Of a DNA stretch of 64,000 bases, positions 9,523-18,770 are shown piece after piece. The stretch's first letter is position 1; each line of letters opens with the position of its first letter. The stretch comes from Cupriavidus yeoncheonensis (GTDB taxonomy: Bacteria; Pseudomonadota; Gammaproteobacteria; Burkholderiales; Burkholderiaceae). Position numbers and translations under genes: made by a program. The DNA is taken from the NCBI RefSeq assembly GCF_905397275.1, contig NZ_CAJPUY010000015.1:62001-126000 (forward strand), read 5' to 3'. The notes under the pieces were generated by a model. That model did no database searches, had not been told where the DNA came from, and saw only the letters and a program-made list of their open reading frames with translations.

Positions 9523-9702
9523 ATGGCTGTTCAACAGAACAAGAAGTCGCCGTCCAAGCGCGGTATGCATCGCTCGCACGATCACCTGTCGGTCGCCCCG
9601 CTGGCAGTCGAACCGACCACCGGCGAAACCCACCTGCGCCACCACGTGAGCCCGAACGGCTACTACCGTGGTCGCAAGGTCATCAAGACCAAGAACGACT
9701 GA
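9523..9702 (+). CDS. rpmF: 50S ribosomal protein L32
   Basis: The 59-residue L32 begins MAVQQNKKSPSKRGMHRSHD and ends YRGRKVIKTKND, the standard proteobacterial form without the zinc-binding cysteines of the C+ paralogue. GAAGGAG lies 6 bases before the ATG. It follows yceD and precedes a strong intrinsic terminator, so the operon ends here and plsX is probably transcribed separately or by readthrough. Confidence 0.97.
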   Translation: MAVQQNKKSPSKRGMHRSHDHLSVAPLAVEPTTGETHLRHHVSPNGYYRGRKVIKTKND

Positions 9703-9764
9703 TCGCTTCGTTCGGCGTGACGTTGCGTCTCGCTCGCGCATGCCTGTAGGTCAGAGACAAAAAA

Positions 9765-9789
9765 GCGGCAAGATCGTTGCCGCTTTTTT
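9765..9789 (+). terminator. Rho-independent terminator after rpmF
   Basis: Stem GCGGCAA (9765-9771), loop of five, stem TTGCCGC (9777-9783), then six T. A run of A precedes the stem, so it could also work on the minus strand. Confidence 0.9.
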
Positions 9790-9853
9790 GTTGGGCGCTC
9801 GCGATGCGAACCGGCTTTCCGCCGGCGCCGATGCGTAATCCGTATCCGGAACA

Positions 9854-10930
9854 ATGACGATCAAAATCGCTATCGACTGCATGGGCGGTGACCACGGTGT
9901 TTCCGTGACGGTCCCGGCAGCGATCAGTTTTCTTTCCAGTCATGACGATGCCGAGGTGGTGCTGGTCGGTCTGCCCGACGCCATCCAGACGCAGCTGAAA
10001 AAGCTGCACGCGCAGAACCATGCGCGCGTCAGCATCGTGCCGGCGACCGAGGTCATCACCATGGATGACCCGGTGGAAGTGGCGCTTCGCAAGAAGAAGG
10101 ATTCCTCGATGCGGGTCGCCGTGACCCAGGTCAAGGAAGGCCTGGCTGGTGCCTGCATTTCCGCCGGCAATACCGGCGCGCTGATGGCGGTGTCGCGCTA
10201 CGTGCTGAAGACGCTCGAGGGCATCGAGCGGCCGGCCATCGCCACCACCATTCCCAACGAGAAGGGCTGGGGCACGACTGTGCTCGACCTTGGCGCCAAC
10301 GCCGACTGCGAACCGGAGCACCTGCTGCAATTCGCGCGCATGGCCGAGGCGATGGTGGCCGTGGTGGACCACAAGGAACATCCGACGGTAGGTCTGCTCA
10401 ATATCGGCGAGGAAGTGATCAAGGGCAACGAGGTGGTCAAGCGCGCGGGTGAACTGCTGCGTGCCTCGGAGCTGAATTTCCATGGCAACGTGGAAGGCAA
10501 CGACATCTTCAAGGGCACGACCGACATCGTCGTATGCGATGGCTTTGTCGGCAACGTGGCGCTCAAGAGCACCGAAGGCCTCGCGAAGATGATCGGTGGC
10601 ATGATCAAGGAAGAGTTCACCCGTTCCTGGTTCACCAAGCTGCTCGCGGGCATTGCCATGCCCGTACTGTCCCGCCTGGCCAAGCGGCTGGATCCGGCGC
10701 GCTACAACGGGGCTTCGCTGCTCGGCCTGCGCGGGCTGGTGATCAAGAGCCACGGGTCGGCCGATGCCCATTCTTTTGAGTGGGCGATCAAACGCGGGTA
10801 TGATGCCGCCAAGAACGGCGTCATCGAACGCATAGCAAGGGCATTCGCCGACAAGACCAGCGCTGTGGGCGCTGTGCCGGGCAGCCCGGAGACAGCACCG
10901 ACCCCGCACCCCAGCCCCCGCGCCGCCTGA
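9854..10930 (+). CDS. plsX: Phosphate acyltransferase PlsX
   Basis: Peripheral membrane enzyme making acyl-phosphate from acyl-ACP for PlsY, the first committed step of phospholipid synthesis. It begins MTIKIAIDCMGGDHG, and shows the family segments SAGNTGALMAVSRY, GWGTTVLDLGANADC and NIGEEVIKGNE. At 358 residues it is of family length, with a proline/alanine-rich tail. It is the first gene of the fatty-acid cluster, 53 bases before fabH. Confidence 0.97.
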   Translation: MTIKIAIDCMGGDHGVSVTVPAAISFLSSHDDAEVVLVGLPDAIQTQLKKLHAQNHARVSIVPATEVITMDDPVEVALRKKKDSSMRVAVTQVKEGLAGACISAGNTGALMAVSRYVLKTLEGIERPAIATTIPNEKGWGTTVLDLGANADCEPEHLLQFARMAEAMVAVVDHKEHPTVGLLNIGEEVIKGNEVVKRAGELLRASELNFHGNVEGNDIFKGTTDIVVCDGFVGNVALKSTEGLAKMIGGMIKEEFTRSWFTKLLAGIAMPVLSRLAKRLDPARYNGASLLGLRGLVIKSHGSADAHSFEWAIKRGYDAAKNGVIERIARAFADKTSAVGAVPGSPETAPTPHPSPRAA

Positions 10931-10983
10931 TGCATCGGGCCGGCGCCTGGGGCTGCCATACGGACAAATCGATCCGACACTAC

Positions 10984-11964
10984 ATGACCAAGTACGCAAA
11001 AATCATCGGTACCGGGAGCTACCTGCCCCCGCGGCGCGTGACCAACCATGATCTGGCGGTGCAGTTGGCCGAAAAGGGCATCGAGACCAGCGACGAGTGG
11101 ATCTTCTCGCGCAGCGGCATTTCGGCCCGGCATTGGGCCGAGCCCGACATGGCAAGCAGCGACCTGGCCGTCAAGGCTGCCGAGAAGGCGATCGAGGCGG
11201 CTGGCATCGATCGCCAGAGCATCGACCTGATCATCGTGGCGACGTCGACGCCGGACTTCGTGTTCCCGAGCACCGCGTGCATCGTCCAGAACAAGCTTGG
11301 CATCGACAACCAGTGTGCGGCATTCGACCTGCAGGCGGTCTGTTCGGGCTTCGTGTATGCGCTGGCCACGGCTGACAAGTTCATCCGCAGCGGCTCGCAT
11401 CGCAATGTGCTGGTGATTGGCGCGGAAGTATTCTCGCGGATTCTCGACTTCAACGACCGCACCACCTGCGTGCTGTTCGGCGATGGTGCCGGCGCGGTCG
11501 TGCTGACGGCCTCCGATGAGCCAGGCATCCTGTCGACGGCCATGCACTCGGATGGCAGCCACGTTGGCATCCTGTGCGTGCCAGGCAACGTCGCCGGCGG
11601 CGCCATCACGGGGAATGCTTTCCTGCACATGGACGGCCAGGCGGTGTTCAAGCTCGCCGTGACCGTCCTGGACAAAGTGGCACGCGAGGCGATGGCCGCG
11701 GCGGAAATCCAGCCCGAGCAGGTCGACTGGCTGATTCCCCACCAGGCCAATATCCGCATCATGCAGGGCACCGCGCGCAAGCTCGGCCTGCCCGCCGAGC
11801 GCATGGTGGCTGTCGTGCACGAGCACGGCAATACTTCCGCCGCTTCGATTCCGCTGGCGCTCGACGCCGCTGTGCTCGACGGTCGCATCCGCCCGGGCCA
11901 TACCGTGCTGCTGGAAGGCGTGGGTGGCGGCTTCACCTGGGGCGCCGCGCTGCTGCGCATGTAA
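10984..11964 (+). CDS. fabH: Beta-ketoacyl-ACP synthase III
   Basis: Condenses acetyl-CoA with malonyl-ACP to start fatty-acid chains. The catalytic triad is visible as C120 (QAVCSGF), H253 (PHQANIRI) and N283 (HGNTSAAS). I chose the ATG at 10984, which gives MTKYAKIIGTGSYLPP, the usual N terminus, and 326 residues; the frame stays open 18 codons further up to the plsX stop. It lies between plsX and fabD in the same operon. Confidence 0.97.
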   Translation: MTKYAKIIGTGSYLPPRRVTNHDLAVQLAEKGIETSDEWIFSRSGISARHWAEPDMASSDLAVKAAEKAIEAAGIDRQSIDLIIVATSTPDFVFPSTACIVQNKLGIDNQCAAFDLQAVCSGFVYALATADKFIRSGSHRNVLVIGAEVFSRILDFNDRTTCVLFGDGAGAVVLTASDEPGILSTAMHSDGSHVGILCVPGNVAGGAITGNAFLHMDGQAVFKLAVTVLDKVAREAMAAAEIQPEQVDWLIPHQANIRIMQGTARKLGLPAERMVAVVHEHGNTSAASIPLALDAAVLDGRIRPGHTVLLEGVGGGFTWGAALLRM

Positions 11965-12033
11965 CGACGGCCGGCGCGGCGGGCAAGGCCGGTCGCGCGG
12001 CTACAGGTATTCAATTTCTGGAATAGCACTCCG

Positions 12034-12963
12034 ATGAAATTTGCTTTCGTATTTCCCGGCCAGGGCTCGCAATCGGTCGGCATGCTCAATGCGTTCGCCG
12101 ACAACGCCGTGGTGCGCGCGACCCTGGAGGAAGCGTCGACGGCACTGGGCCAGGACATCGGCCGCATGATCGCAGAAGGTCCGGCTGAAGAACTGAACCT
12201 GACCACGAACACGCAGCCGGTCATGCTGACCGCCGCGGTGGCGATCTACCGCGCCTGGCTTGACGCTGGAGGCCCGGTGCCTGCACTGGTTGCGGGGCAC
12301 AGCCTGGGCGAATACTCGGCGCTGGTGGCGGCTGGCGTGATTCCGTTTGCCGAAGCCGTGCCGCTGGTGCGTTTCCGCGCGCAGGCCATGCAGGAAGCCG
12401 TGCCCGTGGGCGAGGGCGGCATGGCCGCCATCCTCGGCCTGTCGGACGATGACGTGCGCGCCGCTTGCGCCGAAGCATCGGCCGCGGGCGTGGTCGAGGC
12501 CGTGAATTTCAACGCGCCGTCGCAGGTCGTGATCGCCGGCAGCAAGGCCGGCGTCGAGAAGGCGTGCGAAGTCGCCAAGGCCAGGGGCGCCAAGCGCGCG
12601 CTGCCGCTGCCCGTGTCGGCGCCATTCCATTCGTCGCTGCTCAAGCCGGCATCGGACCGCCTGCGCGAGCGCATGGCTGGCCTGGCATTCTCGGCACCGG
12701 CGATTCCGCTGGTCAACAACGTCGACGTTGCCATCGTCAACGATCCGGATGCGATCAAGGACGCGCTGGTGCGCCAGGCCGCCGCACCGGTGCGCTGGGT
12801 GGAGTGCGTGCAGAAGATGGCCGCGGAAGGCGTCACGAACGTGATCGAATGCGGTCCGGGCAAGGTCCTGGCTGGCATGACCAAGCGCATCGACGGCAAC
12901 CTGGTTGGCGGTGCGATCTTCGATCCCGCCTCGCTGCAGGAAACCCTGGCGCTGCTGAAGTAA
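12034..12963 (+). CDS. fabD: Malonyl-CoA:ACP transacylase
   Basis: Transfers malonyl from CoA to ACP. It opens with FAFVFPGQGSQSVGML; the nucleophile is S90 in GHSLGEYSAL, and PFHSSLLKPA carries the second catalytic histidine. Length of 309 residues is normal. It sits 69 bases after fabH and 25 before fabG. Confidence 0.97.
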   Translation: MKFAFVFPGQGSQSVGMLNAFADNAVVRATLEEASTALGQDIGRMIAEGPAEELNLTTNTQPVMLTAAVAIYRAWLDAGGPVPALVAGHSLGEYSALVAAGVIPFAEAVPLVRFRAQAMQEAVPVGEGGMAAILGLSDDDVRAACAEASAAGVVEAVNFNAPSQVVIAGSKAGVEKACEVAKARGAKRALPLPVSAPFHSSLLKPASDRLRERMAGLAFSAPAIPLVNNVDVAIVNDPDAIKDALVRQAAAPVRWVECVQKMAAEGVTNVIECGPGKVLAGMTKRIDGNLVGGAIFDPASLQETLALLK

Positions 12964-12988
12964 GCGATCGCAAGAAAGGACAAATCGA

Positions 12989-13738
12989 ATGACCAAACTC
13001 CTCGATAACCAGGTCGCGCTGGTCACTGGCGCCTCGCGCGGCATTGGCCGCGCCATTGCGCTGGAACTGGCCCGCCAGGGCGCTACCGTGATCGGCACCG
13101 CCACCAGCGAATCCGGTGCGGCCGGCATCACCGAATACCTTGGCGCGGAAGGGCTGAAGGGCAAGGGCGCCGTGCTGAACGTGAATGACGCGGCCGCCTG
13201 CGACGCCCTGATCGACGAGATCGTCAAGGGCCATGGTGGCATCGGCGTGCTGGTCAACAATGCCGGCATCACGCAGGACCAGCTCGCCATGCGCATGAAG
13301 GACGAGGACTGGGTGGCCGTCATCCAGACCAACCTGACCTCGGTTTTCCGCCTGTCGCGCGCGGTGCTGCGCCCGATGATGAAGGCCCGTCAGGGTCGCA
13401 TCATCAATATCACTTCGGTGGTGGGCTCGGTGGGCAATCCCGGCCAGATGAACTATTCCGCCGCCAAGGCGGGCGTGGCGGGGATGACCCGCTCGCTGGC
13501 CGCCGAAATCGGCAGCCGCAACGTGACCGTCAATTGCGTCGCGCCGGGCTTTATCGACACCGACATGACCAAGGCGCTGTCCGAAGAGCAGCATGCTTCG
13601 CTCAAGCAGCAGATCCCGCTGGGCCGCCTGGGCCAGCCGGAAGATATCGCCAATGCGGTGGCCTTCCTGGCCGGTCCGCAAGCGGCCTACATCACCGGCA
13701 CCACGCTGCATGTGAACGGCGGGATGTACATGAATTAA
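12989..13738 (+). CDS. fabG: 3-oxoacyl-ACP reductase
   Basis: NADPH-dependent short-chain reductase of the elongation cycle. The cofactor motif TGASRGIGRAIA is near residue 14; NNAG follows near 88, and the catalytic triad is S143, Y156 and K160 (YSAAK). At 249 residues it is typical. The ATG has an AGGACAAA stretch 8 bases upstream. The next gene acpP is 170 bases on and probably has its own promoter as well. Confidence 0.97.
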   Translation: MTKLLDNQVALVTGASRGIGRAIALELARQGATVIGTATSESGAAGITEYLGAEGLKGKGAVLNVNDAAACDALIDEIVKGHGGIGVLVNNAGITQDQLAMRMKDEDWVAVIQTNLTSVFRLSRAVLRPMMKARQGRIINITSVVGSVGNPGQMNYSAAKAGVAGMTRSLAAEIGSRNVTVNCVAPGFIDTDMTKALSEEQHASLKQQIPLGRLGQPEDIANAVAFLAGPQAAYITGTTLHVNGGMYMN

Positions 13739-13907
13739 TAGGTTTTTGGGTGCTTCTTTCGGAGAAGAAGCCGGAAGAAGCCGTCTGAAGTCGTAGTTTT
13801 CCGAACCAATCGGGCGCGATTCTTGCAAAGCTTGGCAGGCGGCATTTCTGACGCCCCAAACCTGCTAAAATGCGCCCACTTTTTGTCGAACTTCCCTGGA
13901 GGGTTAC

Positions 13908-14147
13908 ATGGACAATATCGAACAACGCGTCAAGAAAATCGTTGCAGAACAGCTTGGCGTGGCCGAGGCAGACATCAAGAACGAATCGTCGTTCGTGAAC
14001 GATCTCGGTGCGGACTCGCTGGACACGGTTGAACTCGTGATGGCGTTGGAAGATGAATTCGGCATGGAAATTCCTGATGAGGAAGCCGAAAAGATCACGA
14101 CCGTGCAGCAGGCTATCGACTACGCCACCGCGCACGTCAAGGCCTAA
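13908..14147 (+). CDS. acpP: Acyl carrier protein
   Basis: A 79-residue acidic carrier. The phosphopantetheine attachment site is S37 in [18 protein letters not shown] precedes the ATG at good spacing. AcpS, the enzyme that would modify S37, is encoded 13 kb downstream on the same strand. High expression is expected. Confidence 0.98.
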
Positions 14148-14355
14148 GCCAGTCGTATCTGAATTCCGAGCCACAGAAGGCGGGTGGGCGCACCGTTCCG
14201 GTAGCGCCTTGCTGTTTTCTGTGGCTTTCGTCTGTTCGAAGACGCAGAATCAAGGCTTGTGCCGCGTGGACCTGACTGGCCGGGTAAACCTGCCGGTTGC
14301 GGAGCGCGGCGACATGTGTCCCCGATCCTGCATCACGCACCCGTAGGAAATCATA

Positions 14356-15588
14356 GTGAGCCGTCGTCGCGTCGTTGTCACTGGGCTTGGCCTTGTGTCT
14401 CCGGTCGGAAACACGGTTGCCGAAGGCTGGGCCAACCTGGTTGCCGGCAAGTCTGGCATCGCCACCGTCACCAAATTCGATCATTCCGCGCTTTCCGTGC
14501 ACTTTGCCGGTGAAGTGAAGGGCTTCAATGCCGAGGATTACATCCCCGCCAAGGAAGCCCGCAACATGGATACCTTCATCCACTTTGGCATCGCGGCCGG
14601 CGCCCAGGCGCTGAAGGACAGCGGCCTGGAAGTGACCGATGCCAACGCCGAGCGCATCGGCGTGCTGGTGGGCTCGGGCATTGGCGGCTTGCCGATGATC
14701 GAGGACACGCATGCCACGCTGACCGAGCGTGGTCCGCGCCGCATCTCGCCGTTCTTCGTGCCGGGCTCGATCATCAACATGATCTCGGGCCACCTGTCGA
14801 TCATGCACGGCCTGAAGGGCCCGAACCTTGCTGCGGTGACGGCGTGCACCACCGGCCTGCACAGCATTGGCCTGGCTGCCCGCCTGATTCAGGCTGGCGA
14901 TGCCGATGCCATGCTGGCGGGCGGCGCCGAGTCGACCGTGTCGCCGCTGGGTATTGGCGGCTTCGCCGCTGCACGCGCCCTGTCGACGCGCAATGACGAC
15001 CCGGCGGCGGCTTCGCGTCCGTGGGACAAGGACCGCGACGGCTTCGTGCTGGGCGAGGGCGCCGGCGTCATGATGCTTGAAGAATACGAGTCGGCGAAGG
15101 CGCGCGGTGCGCGCATCTATGCCGAGCTCGTGGGCTTCGGCATGAGCGGCGACGCTTTCCACATGACCGCTCCGAACATGGACGGCCCGCGCCGCTGCAT
15201 GGTCAATGCGCTCAAGGATGCCGGCATCAATGCAGACCAGGTGCAGTACCTGAACGCGCACGGCACGTCCACGCCGCTGGGCGACAAGAACGAGTCCGAC
15301 GCCGTCAAGGCGGCCTTCGGCGACCATGCCTACAAGATGGTGGTGAATTCGACCAAGTCGATGACCGGCCATCTGCTGGGCGGCGCCGGCGGCCTGGAAT
15401 CGGTCTTCACCGTGCTGGCCCTGCATCACCAGGTCTCGCCGCCGACCATCAACATCGATAACCAGGATCCGGAATGCGACCTGGATTACGTGGCCAACAC
15501 GGCGCGTGACATGAAGATCGATGTGGCCGTGAAGAACAACTTCGGCTTCGGCGGTACCAACGGCACGCTGGTCTTCCGTCGCGCCTGA
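14356..15588 (+). CDS. fabF: Beta-ketoacyl-ACP synthase II
   Basis: Elongating condensing enzyme, important for cis-unsaturated chain extension. It starts at GTG with the usual VVVTGLGLVSPVG; the active-site cysteine is C164 (TACTTGLHSIG), and NAHGTSTPLGD and NSTKSMTGHLLG carry the catalytic histidines. The C-terminal NNFGFGGTNG signature is intact. At 410 residues it is complete. The 208-base gap from acpP shows no gene. Confidence 0.97.
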   Translation: MSRRRVVVTGLGLVSPVGNTVAEGWANLVAGKSGIATVTKFDHSALSVHFAGEVKGFNAEDYIPAKEARNMDTFIHFGIAAGAQALKDSGLEVTDANAERIGVLVGSGIGGLPMIEDTHATLTERGPRRISPFFVPGSIINMISGHLSIMHGLKGPNLAAVTACTTGLHSIGLAARLIQAGDADAMLAGGAESTVSPLGIGGFAAARALSTRNDDPAAASRPWDKDRDGFVLGEGAGVMMLEEYESAKARGARIYAELVGFGMSGDAFHMTAPNMDGPRRCMVNALKDAGINADQVQYLNAHGTSTPLGDKNESDAVKAAFGDHAYKMVVNSTKSMTGHLLGGAGGLESVFTVLALHHQVSPPTINIDNQDPECDLDYVANTARDMKIDVAVKNNFGFGGTNGTLVFRRA

Positions 15589-15592
15589 TTCG

Positions 15593-16114
15593 GTGTTACG
15601 GAAGCGCCTCGCCGGCCCTCGTCTCGGCGGGCTCACTCACCTGCAGTGGGCCCTGCTCGTGTTCTGGTCCGGCGAGGTCGTTGCCTTGGGCCTGCTGGCC
15701 CAGATGTGCCTGGGCGCGGCAACGCCCCATGGGACGGCCGGCAGCGCCTTTCCTTTCCTGATTGGTGTCGCGTGGCTTGGCATGGCTGTCATGCTGGTCT
15801 GGGCCTCGCGCGATTGGTGGTCATGGGCCGGCCAGTCATGTTCCGCCGTGTTGCCGTCGCCGCAGCGCCACGGCATGCCCCGGGTCGTGCTGCGGCGCTC
15901 CGGTACCGGCAGCGAAACCGCCTTGGTGACGAGCAGCTGGAACGTCGGCGGCATTCTCTTCCTGAGCCTGGCACAAGGGCCTGACAAGCGCCGTGGGCTA
16001 CTGGTTTTCCCGTTCCAGGCGCGTTCCCCGCGCGTGGTGCGCGCCGCGAGAGTGGCGCTGGCGGTTGCACGCGAGGTGCAACCAGCGCAAGGTGATGGGG
16101 AACGTTATTGTTAG
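15593..16114 (+). CDS. Hypothetical membrane protein between fabF and rpoE
   Basis: I do not recognise a family. The 173-residue product has two likely membrane segments (about 18-40, LQWALLVFWSGEVVALGLLA, and about 52-70, FPFLIGVAWLGMAVMLVW), then a soluble C-terminal half with a basic end. It starts at GTG four bases after the fabF stop, so it should be translationally coupled. Its last bases overlap the putative sigma-E promoter of rpoE. Shape and position recall small YgfX/RseC-like envelope factors, but that is only a guess. Confidence 0.65.
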   Translation: MLRKRLAGPRLGGLTHLQWALLVFWSGEVVALGLLAQMCLGAATPHGTAGSAFPFLIGVAWLGMAVMLVWASRDWWSWAGQSCSAVLPSPQRHGMPRVVLRRSGTGSETALVTSSWNVGGILFLSLAQGPDKRRGLLVFPFQARSPRVVRAARVALAVAREVQPAQGDGERYC

Positions 16115-16126
16115 GCAGCGGTCACA
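16099..16126 (+). promoter_or_regulatory. Putative sigma-E autoregulatory promoter of rpoE
   Basis: GGAACGT (16099-16105), 16 bases, then TCACA (16122-16126), resembling the sigma-E pattern GGAACTT-N16-TCAAA, about 100 bases before the rpoE start. Autoregulation of rpoE is usual in the family. The match is imperfect. Confidence 0.45.
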
Positions 16127-16225
16127 GCATGCACTTTGAAGCACCGGACTATCGGTGGTTCGTAGGTAAAATACAACGTTCGTCGTGACGACCAAACCAA
16201 GAGATACACTGCAGGTGAGCCATAC

Positions 16226-16825
16226 GTGAGCGAACGCGAAGCCGATCAGCTCCTAGTTGAACGCGTCCAGCAGGGCGACAAGCGGGCCTTTGAGCTGCTG
16301 GTGGCAAAGTACCACCGGAAGATCATCCGTCTGATTTCGCGCCTGGTGAGAGATCCCGCCGAAGTCGAGGATGTGGCGCAGGATGCCTTTATCAAGGCAT
16401 ACCGCGCCTTGCCCCAGTTCCGCGGGGAATCGGCCTTCTACACATGGCTGTACCGGATCGCCGTCAACACGGCCAAGAACTACCTGGCCACTCAGGGCCG
16501 GAGGCCCGAGGCGTCCAGCGACATCGATACAGAAGAGGCTGAAACTTTTGCGGACGGTGAGCAACTAAGGGATATCAATACGCCGGAATCGATGCTTCAC
16601 ACGCGCCAGGTTGCCGAGACGGTCAACCGCGCGATGGAGGCGCTACCGGAGGAATTGCGTACCGCCATCACCCTGCGCGAGATCGAAGGTCTCAGCTATG
16701 AGGAAATCGCCGAGGCGATGGGTTGCCCGATCGGGACGGTCCGGTCGCGCATATTCCGTGCGCGCGAGGCGATTGCCGAGAAATTGCGCCCGCTGCTGGG
16801 AACGGCAGAGGGCAAGCGATGGTAG
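16226..16825 (+). CDS. rpoE: RNA polymerase sigma factor RpoE/AlgU
   Basis: ECF sigma factor for envelope stress. Region 2 is visible as DKRAFELLVAKYHRKI through VEDVAQDAFIKAYRALPQF, and region 4 as ITLREIEGLSYEEIAEAMG followed by PIGTVRSRIFRAREAI. The GTG start gives 199 residues, normal for the group. It is followed by its membrane anti-sigma factor RseA, RseB and a periplasmic Do-type protease, the classic rpoE-rseA-mucB-mucD order. Confidence 0.96.
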   Translation: MSEREADQLLVERVQQGDKRAFELLVAKYHRKIIRLISRLVRDPAEVEDVAQDAFIKAYRALPQFRGESAFYTWLYRIAVNTAKNYLATQGRRPEASSDIDTEEAETFADGEQLRDINTPESMLHTRQVAETVNRAMEALPEELRTAITLREIEGLSYEEIAEAMGCPIGTVRSRIFRAREAIAEKLRPLLGTAEGKRW

Positions 16826-16935
16826 TGAGAAGAATGTCGTGCGGCCAGCGTTGCAGCCTATTCCTGCATCGATAAGCGACAGTAGGTGACGGGACTATCG
16901 GTGTTCAATGGAATTGGAATGTCTTGGGGTGGGAA

Positions 16936-17568
16936 ATGGGTCAGGCTCATAAGCAGTCGGTTCATGTAGCGGAAGCGGCGGAGCAGATCTCCGTATTGAT
17001 GGATGGCGAACTGTCGCCGCATGAGGTCGATGCCGTCGTGGCGCTCGCCAAGAGCGAATCCGGCATGGCGAACTGGACCGTGTTCCAGATGATCGGCGAT
17101 ACGCTCCGCTCGGAAGAGCTGAGCCACGCGGGTCCGACCGGTGATTTTCTCGCCCGCTTCTCGTCGCGGCTGGAAGTCGAGCCCCATGTGCTCGTGCCGG
17201 CCGTGGCCCAGGCCGCAGGCACGCGCCAGCGCTTGCTGGTGCGTCCGTCCTGGGTGCGTCGGGTCATGCCCGGCACGGCCATCGCCGCGGCGGTGGCTGC
17301 AGTGAGCTGGGTCGTGGTACCGCAAATGCGCGGGCCGGCTGACCTGGGCACGCCTGACGCGGTGGTCGCGCGAGCGGACCAGCCGACGGCCGCCAAGCCC
17401 GGGGCCATCGTTACCGTCGCAGCCGAAAGTGCCCAGATGATCCGCGATCCGCGGCTGGACGAGTACCTGCGCGCTCATCGCACCTCGGTTGCAACAGAGG
17501 CGTTCGTGCCGACCATGCGTGCGGTCGCCAACGGCGCTAATTTCTCTCAGGACAATTCGCAGGAATAA
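16936..17568 (+). CDS. rseA: Sigma-E anti-sigma factor RseA
   Basis: Inner-membrane anti-sigma factor. The N-terminal cytoplasmic domain carries the family signature EQISVLMDGELSPHEVDAVV (about residues 14-33), which grips the sigma factor. One membrane span (about 110-132, TAIAAAVAAVSWVVVP) follows, then a periplasmic tail of about 75 residues that RseB should shield from site-1 proteolysis. I chose the ATG at 16936 with GGGGTGGGA before it, rather than a TTG four codons upstream. Its stop overlaps the rseB start by one base. Confidence 0.9.
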   Translation: MGQAHKQSVHVAEAAEQISVLMDGELSPHEVDAVVALAKSESGMANWTVFQMIGDTLRSEELSHAGPTGDFLARFSSRLEVEPHVLVPAVAQAAGTRQRLLVRPSWVRRVMPGTAIAAAVAAVSWVVVPQMRGPADLGTPDAVVARADQPTAAKPGAIVTVAAESAQMIRDPRLDEYLRAHRTSVATEAFVPTMRAVANGANFSQDNSQE

Positions 17569-18650
17569 TGCCGGACATGCACAAAGGATGGTCGCCCGCC
17601 GGCGTAGCGGGCGAACCGAGAATGGGGGCCCTGCGTAGGTCCTTTTTTCTGGCCTTGTGTCTGAGTGCGGCGGCGGTAACGGCCCAGCCCTCGGACAGTT
17701 CGCTGAACCGGCGTGATGCCTCCGCCTGGCTCAGCAAGATCCATCGCGCAGCACAGCGCGAGAACTATGTCGGCACGCTGATCTACCAGCGCGGCAGCGT
17801 AATGCACGCGTCGAAGATCCAGCACTACAGCGACCTCGTGCACAACGAGTATGAGCGCCTGGAAACGCTGGATGGCAAGCCGCGCGAAGTGCTGCGGCAG
17901 AATGACGTGGTCCACAGCCTGATTCCGGAAGCCAAGCTGGTGGTGGTCGAGAAGCAGGAGGCGAAGGACCGCTTCCCGGCGCTGCTGGCCACCAACAAGA
18001 GCGACGTGCTCGATCTCTACGACATGCGCAAGCTGCCCGGCGAACGTGTGGCCGGGGTGGAATGCGAAGTGTTTTCGCTGGAACCGCACGACGCGGCGCG
18101 CTATGCCGTACGCCTGTGGGCCGAAAAGAATTCGGGCCTGCTGATGCGGGCGCAGACCATTGGCGACGGCGGCAAGGTGCTGGAGCAGGTGGCCTTTTCG
18201 CAGGTCGACATCGGTGTGCCGTCAGACAAGCAGCGCATCCTCGGGGCGATCAAGAATTCCAGTTCCTGGAATCACTATGAGGTCACCTATCAGCCGACCA
18301 ACGTTGCGGACGAAGGCTGGAACATCGCCGTGCCGTTGAAGGGCTTTCAGAAGATTCGTGAAGTGCGCCGCCCCCTCGGCGAGCTGCGCACGCCTGCGCA
18401 GGGCCGCGGGCAGGTGTTCGAGGTGCTTCAGGTGGTGTACAGCGACGGGCTGACCGGGCTGTCGGTGTTCATCGAACCCGTGTCCGAGCAGCGTGTGCGC
18501 CGTGAAGGTGTCGCGTCGCTGGGCGCCACGCAGGTCGTGGTGCGCCGCATCGCCGACTACTGGATTACAGTGGTGGGCGAAGTCCCCGCCAGCACGGTGC
18601 GGCAGTTCGCGTCGGCCGTGGAATATCGCCCTCCCAAGGCGTTACACTGA
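17568..18650 (+). CDS. rseB: Sigma-E regulatory protein RseB/MucB
   Basis: Periplasmic sensor that protects RseA from cleavage until unfolded outer-membrane proteins or lipid signals release it. After a basic start comes a signal sequence (SFFLALCLSAAAVTAQ, about residues 25-40), then a LolA-like N-terminal domain (RENYVGTLIYQRGSVMHASK) and the smaller C-terminal MucB/RseB domain. The ATG overlaps the rseA stop and has AGGAA before it. The rather long n-region leaves M19 as an alternative start. Confidence 0.92.
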   Translation: MPDMHKGWSPAGVAGEPRMGALRRSFFLALCLSAAAVTAQPSDSSLNRRDASAWLSKIHRAAQRENYVGTLIYQRGSVMHASKIQHYSDLVHNEYERLETLDGKPREVLRQNDVVHSLIPEAKLVVVEKQEAKDRFPALLATNKSDVLDLYDMRKLPGERVAGVECEVFSLEPHDAARYAVRLWAEKNSGLLMRAQTIGDGGKVLEQVAFSQVDIGVPSDKQRILGAIKNSSSWNHYEVTYQPTNVADEGWNIAVPLKGFQKIREVRRPLGELRTPAQGRGQVFEVLQVVYSDGLTGLSVFIEPVSEQRVRREGVASLGATQVVVRRIADYWITVVGEVPASTVRQFASAVEYRPPKALH

Positions 18651-18770
18651 GCGCGTACAAGTGGCGGATGCGGGGTCTGCCGGGCCCCATGTCCGCGTGC
18701 CCCAGCGGGCGGCGTCCTGCATCTTGTCCCAGCCGGTACCTCATCATTTGCTGAATCCCGGGAGTTGTCG

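Noticed and set aside
14137..15636. 499-codon minus-strand open frame opposite fabF
   Set aside because: Antisense to fabF, with Arg/His-rich low-information sequence and no ribosome site.
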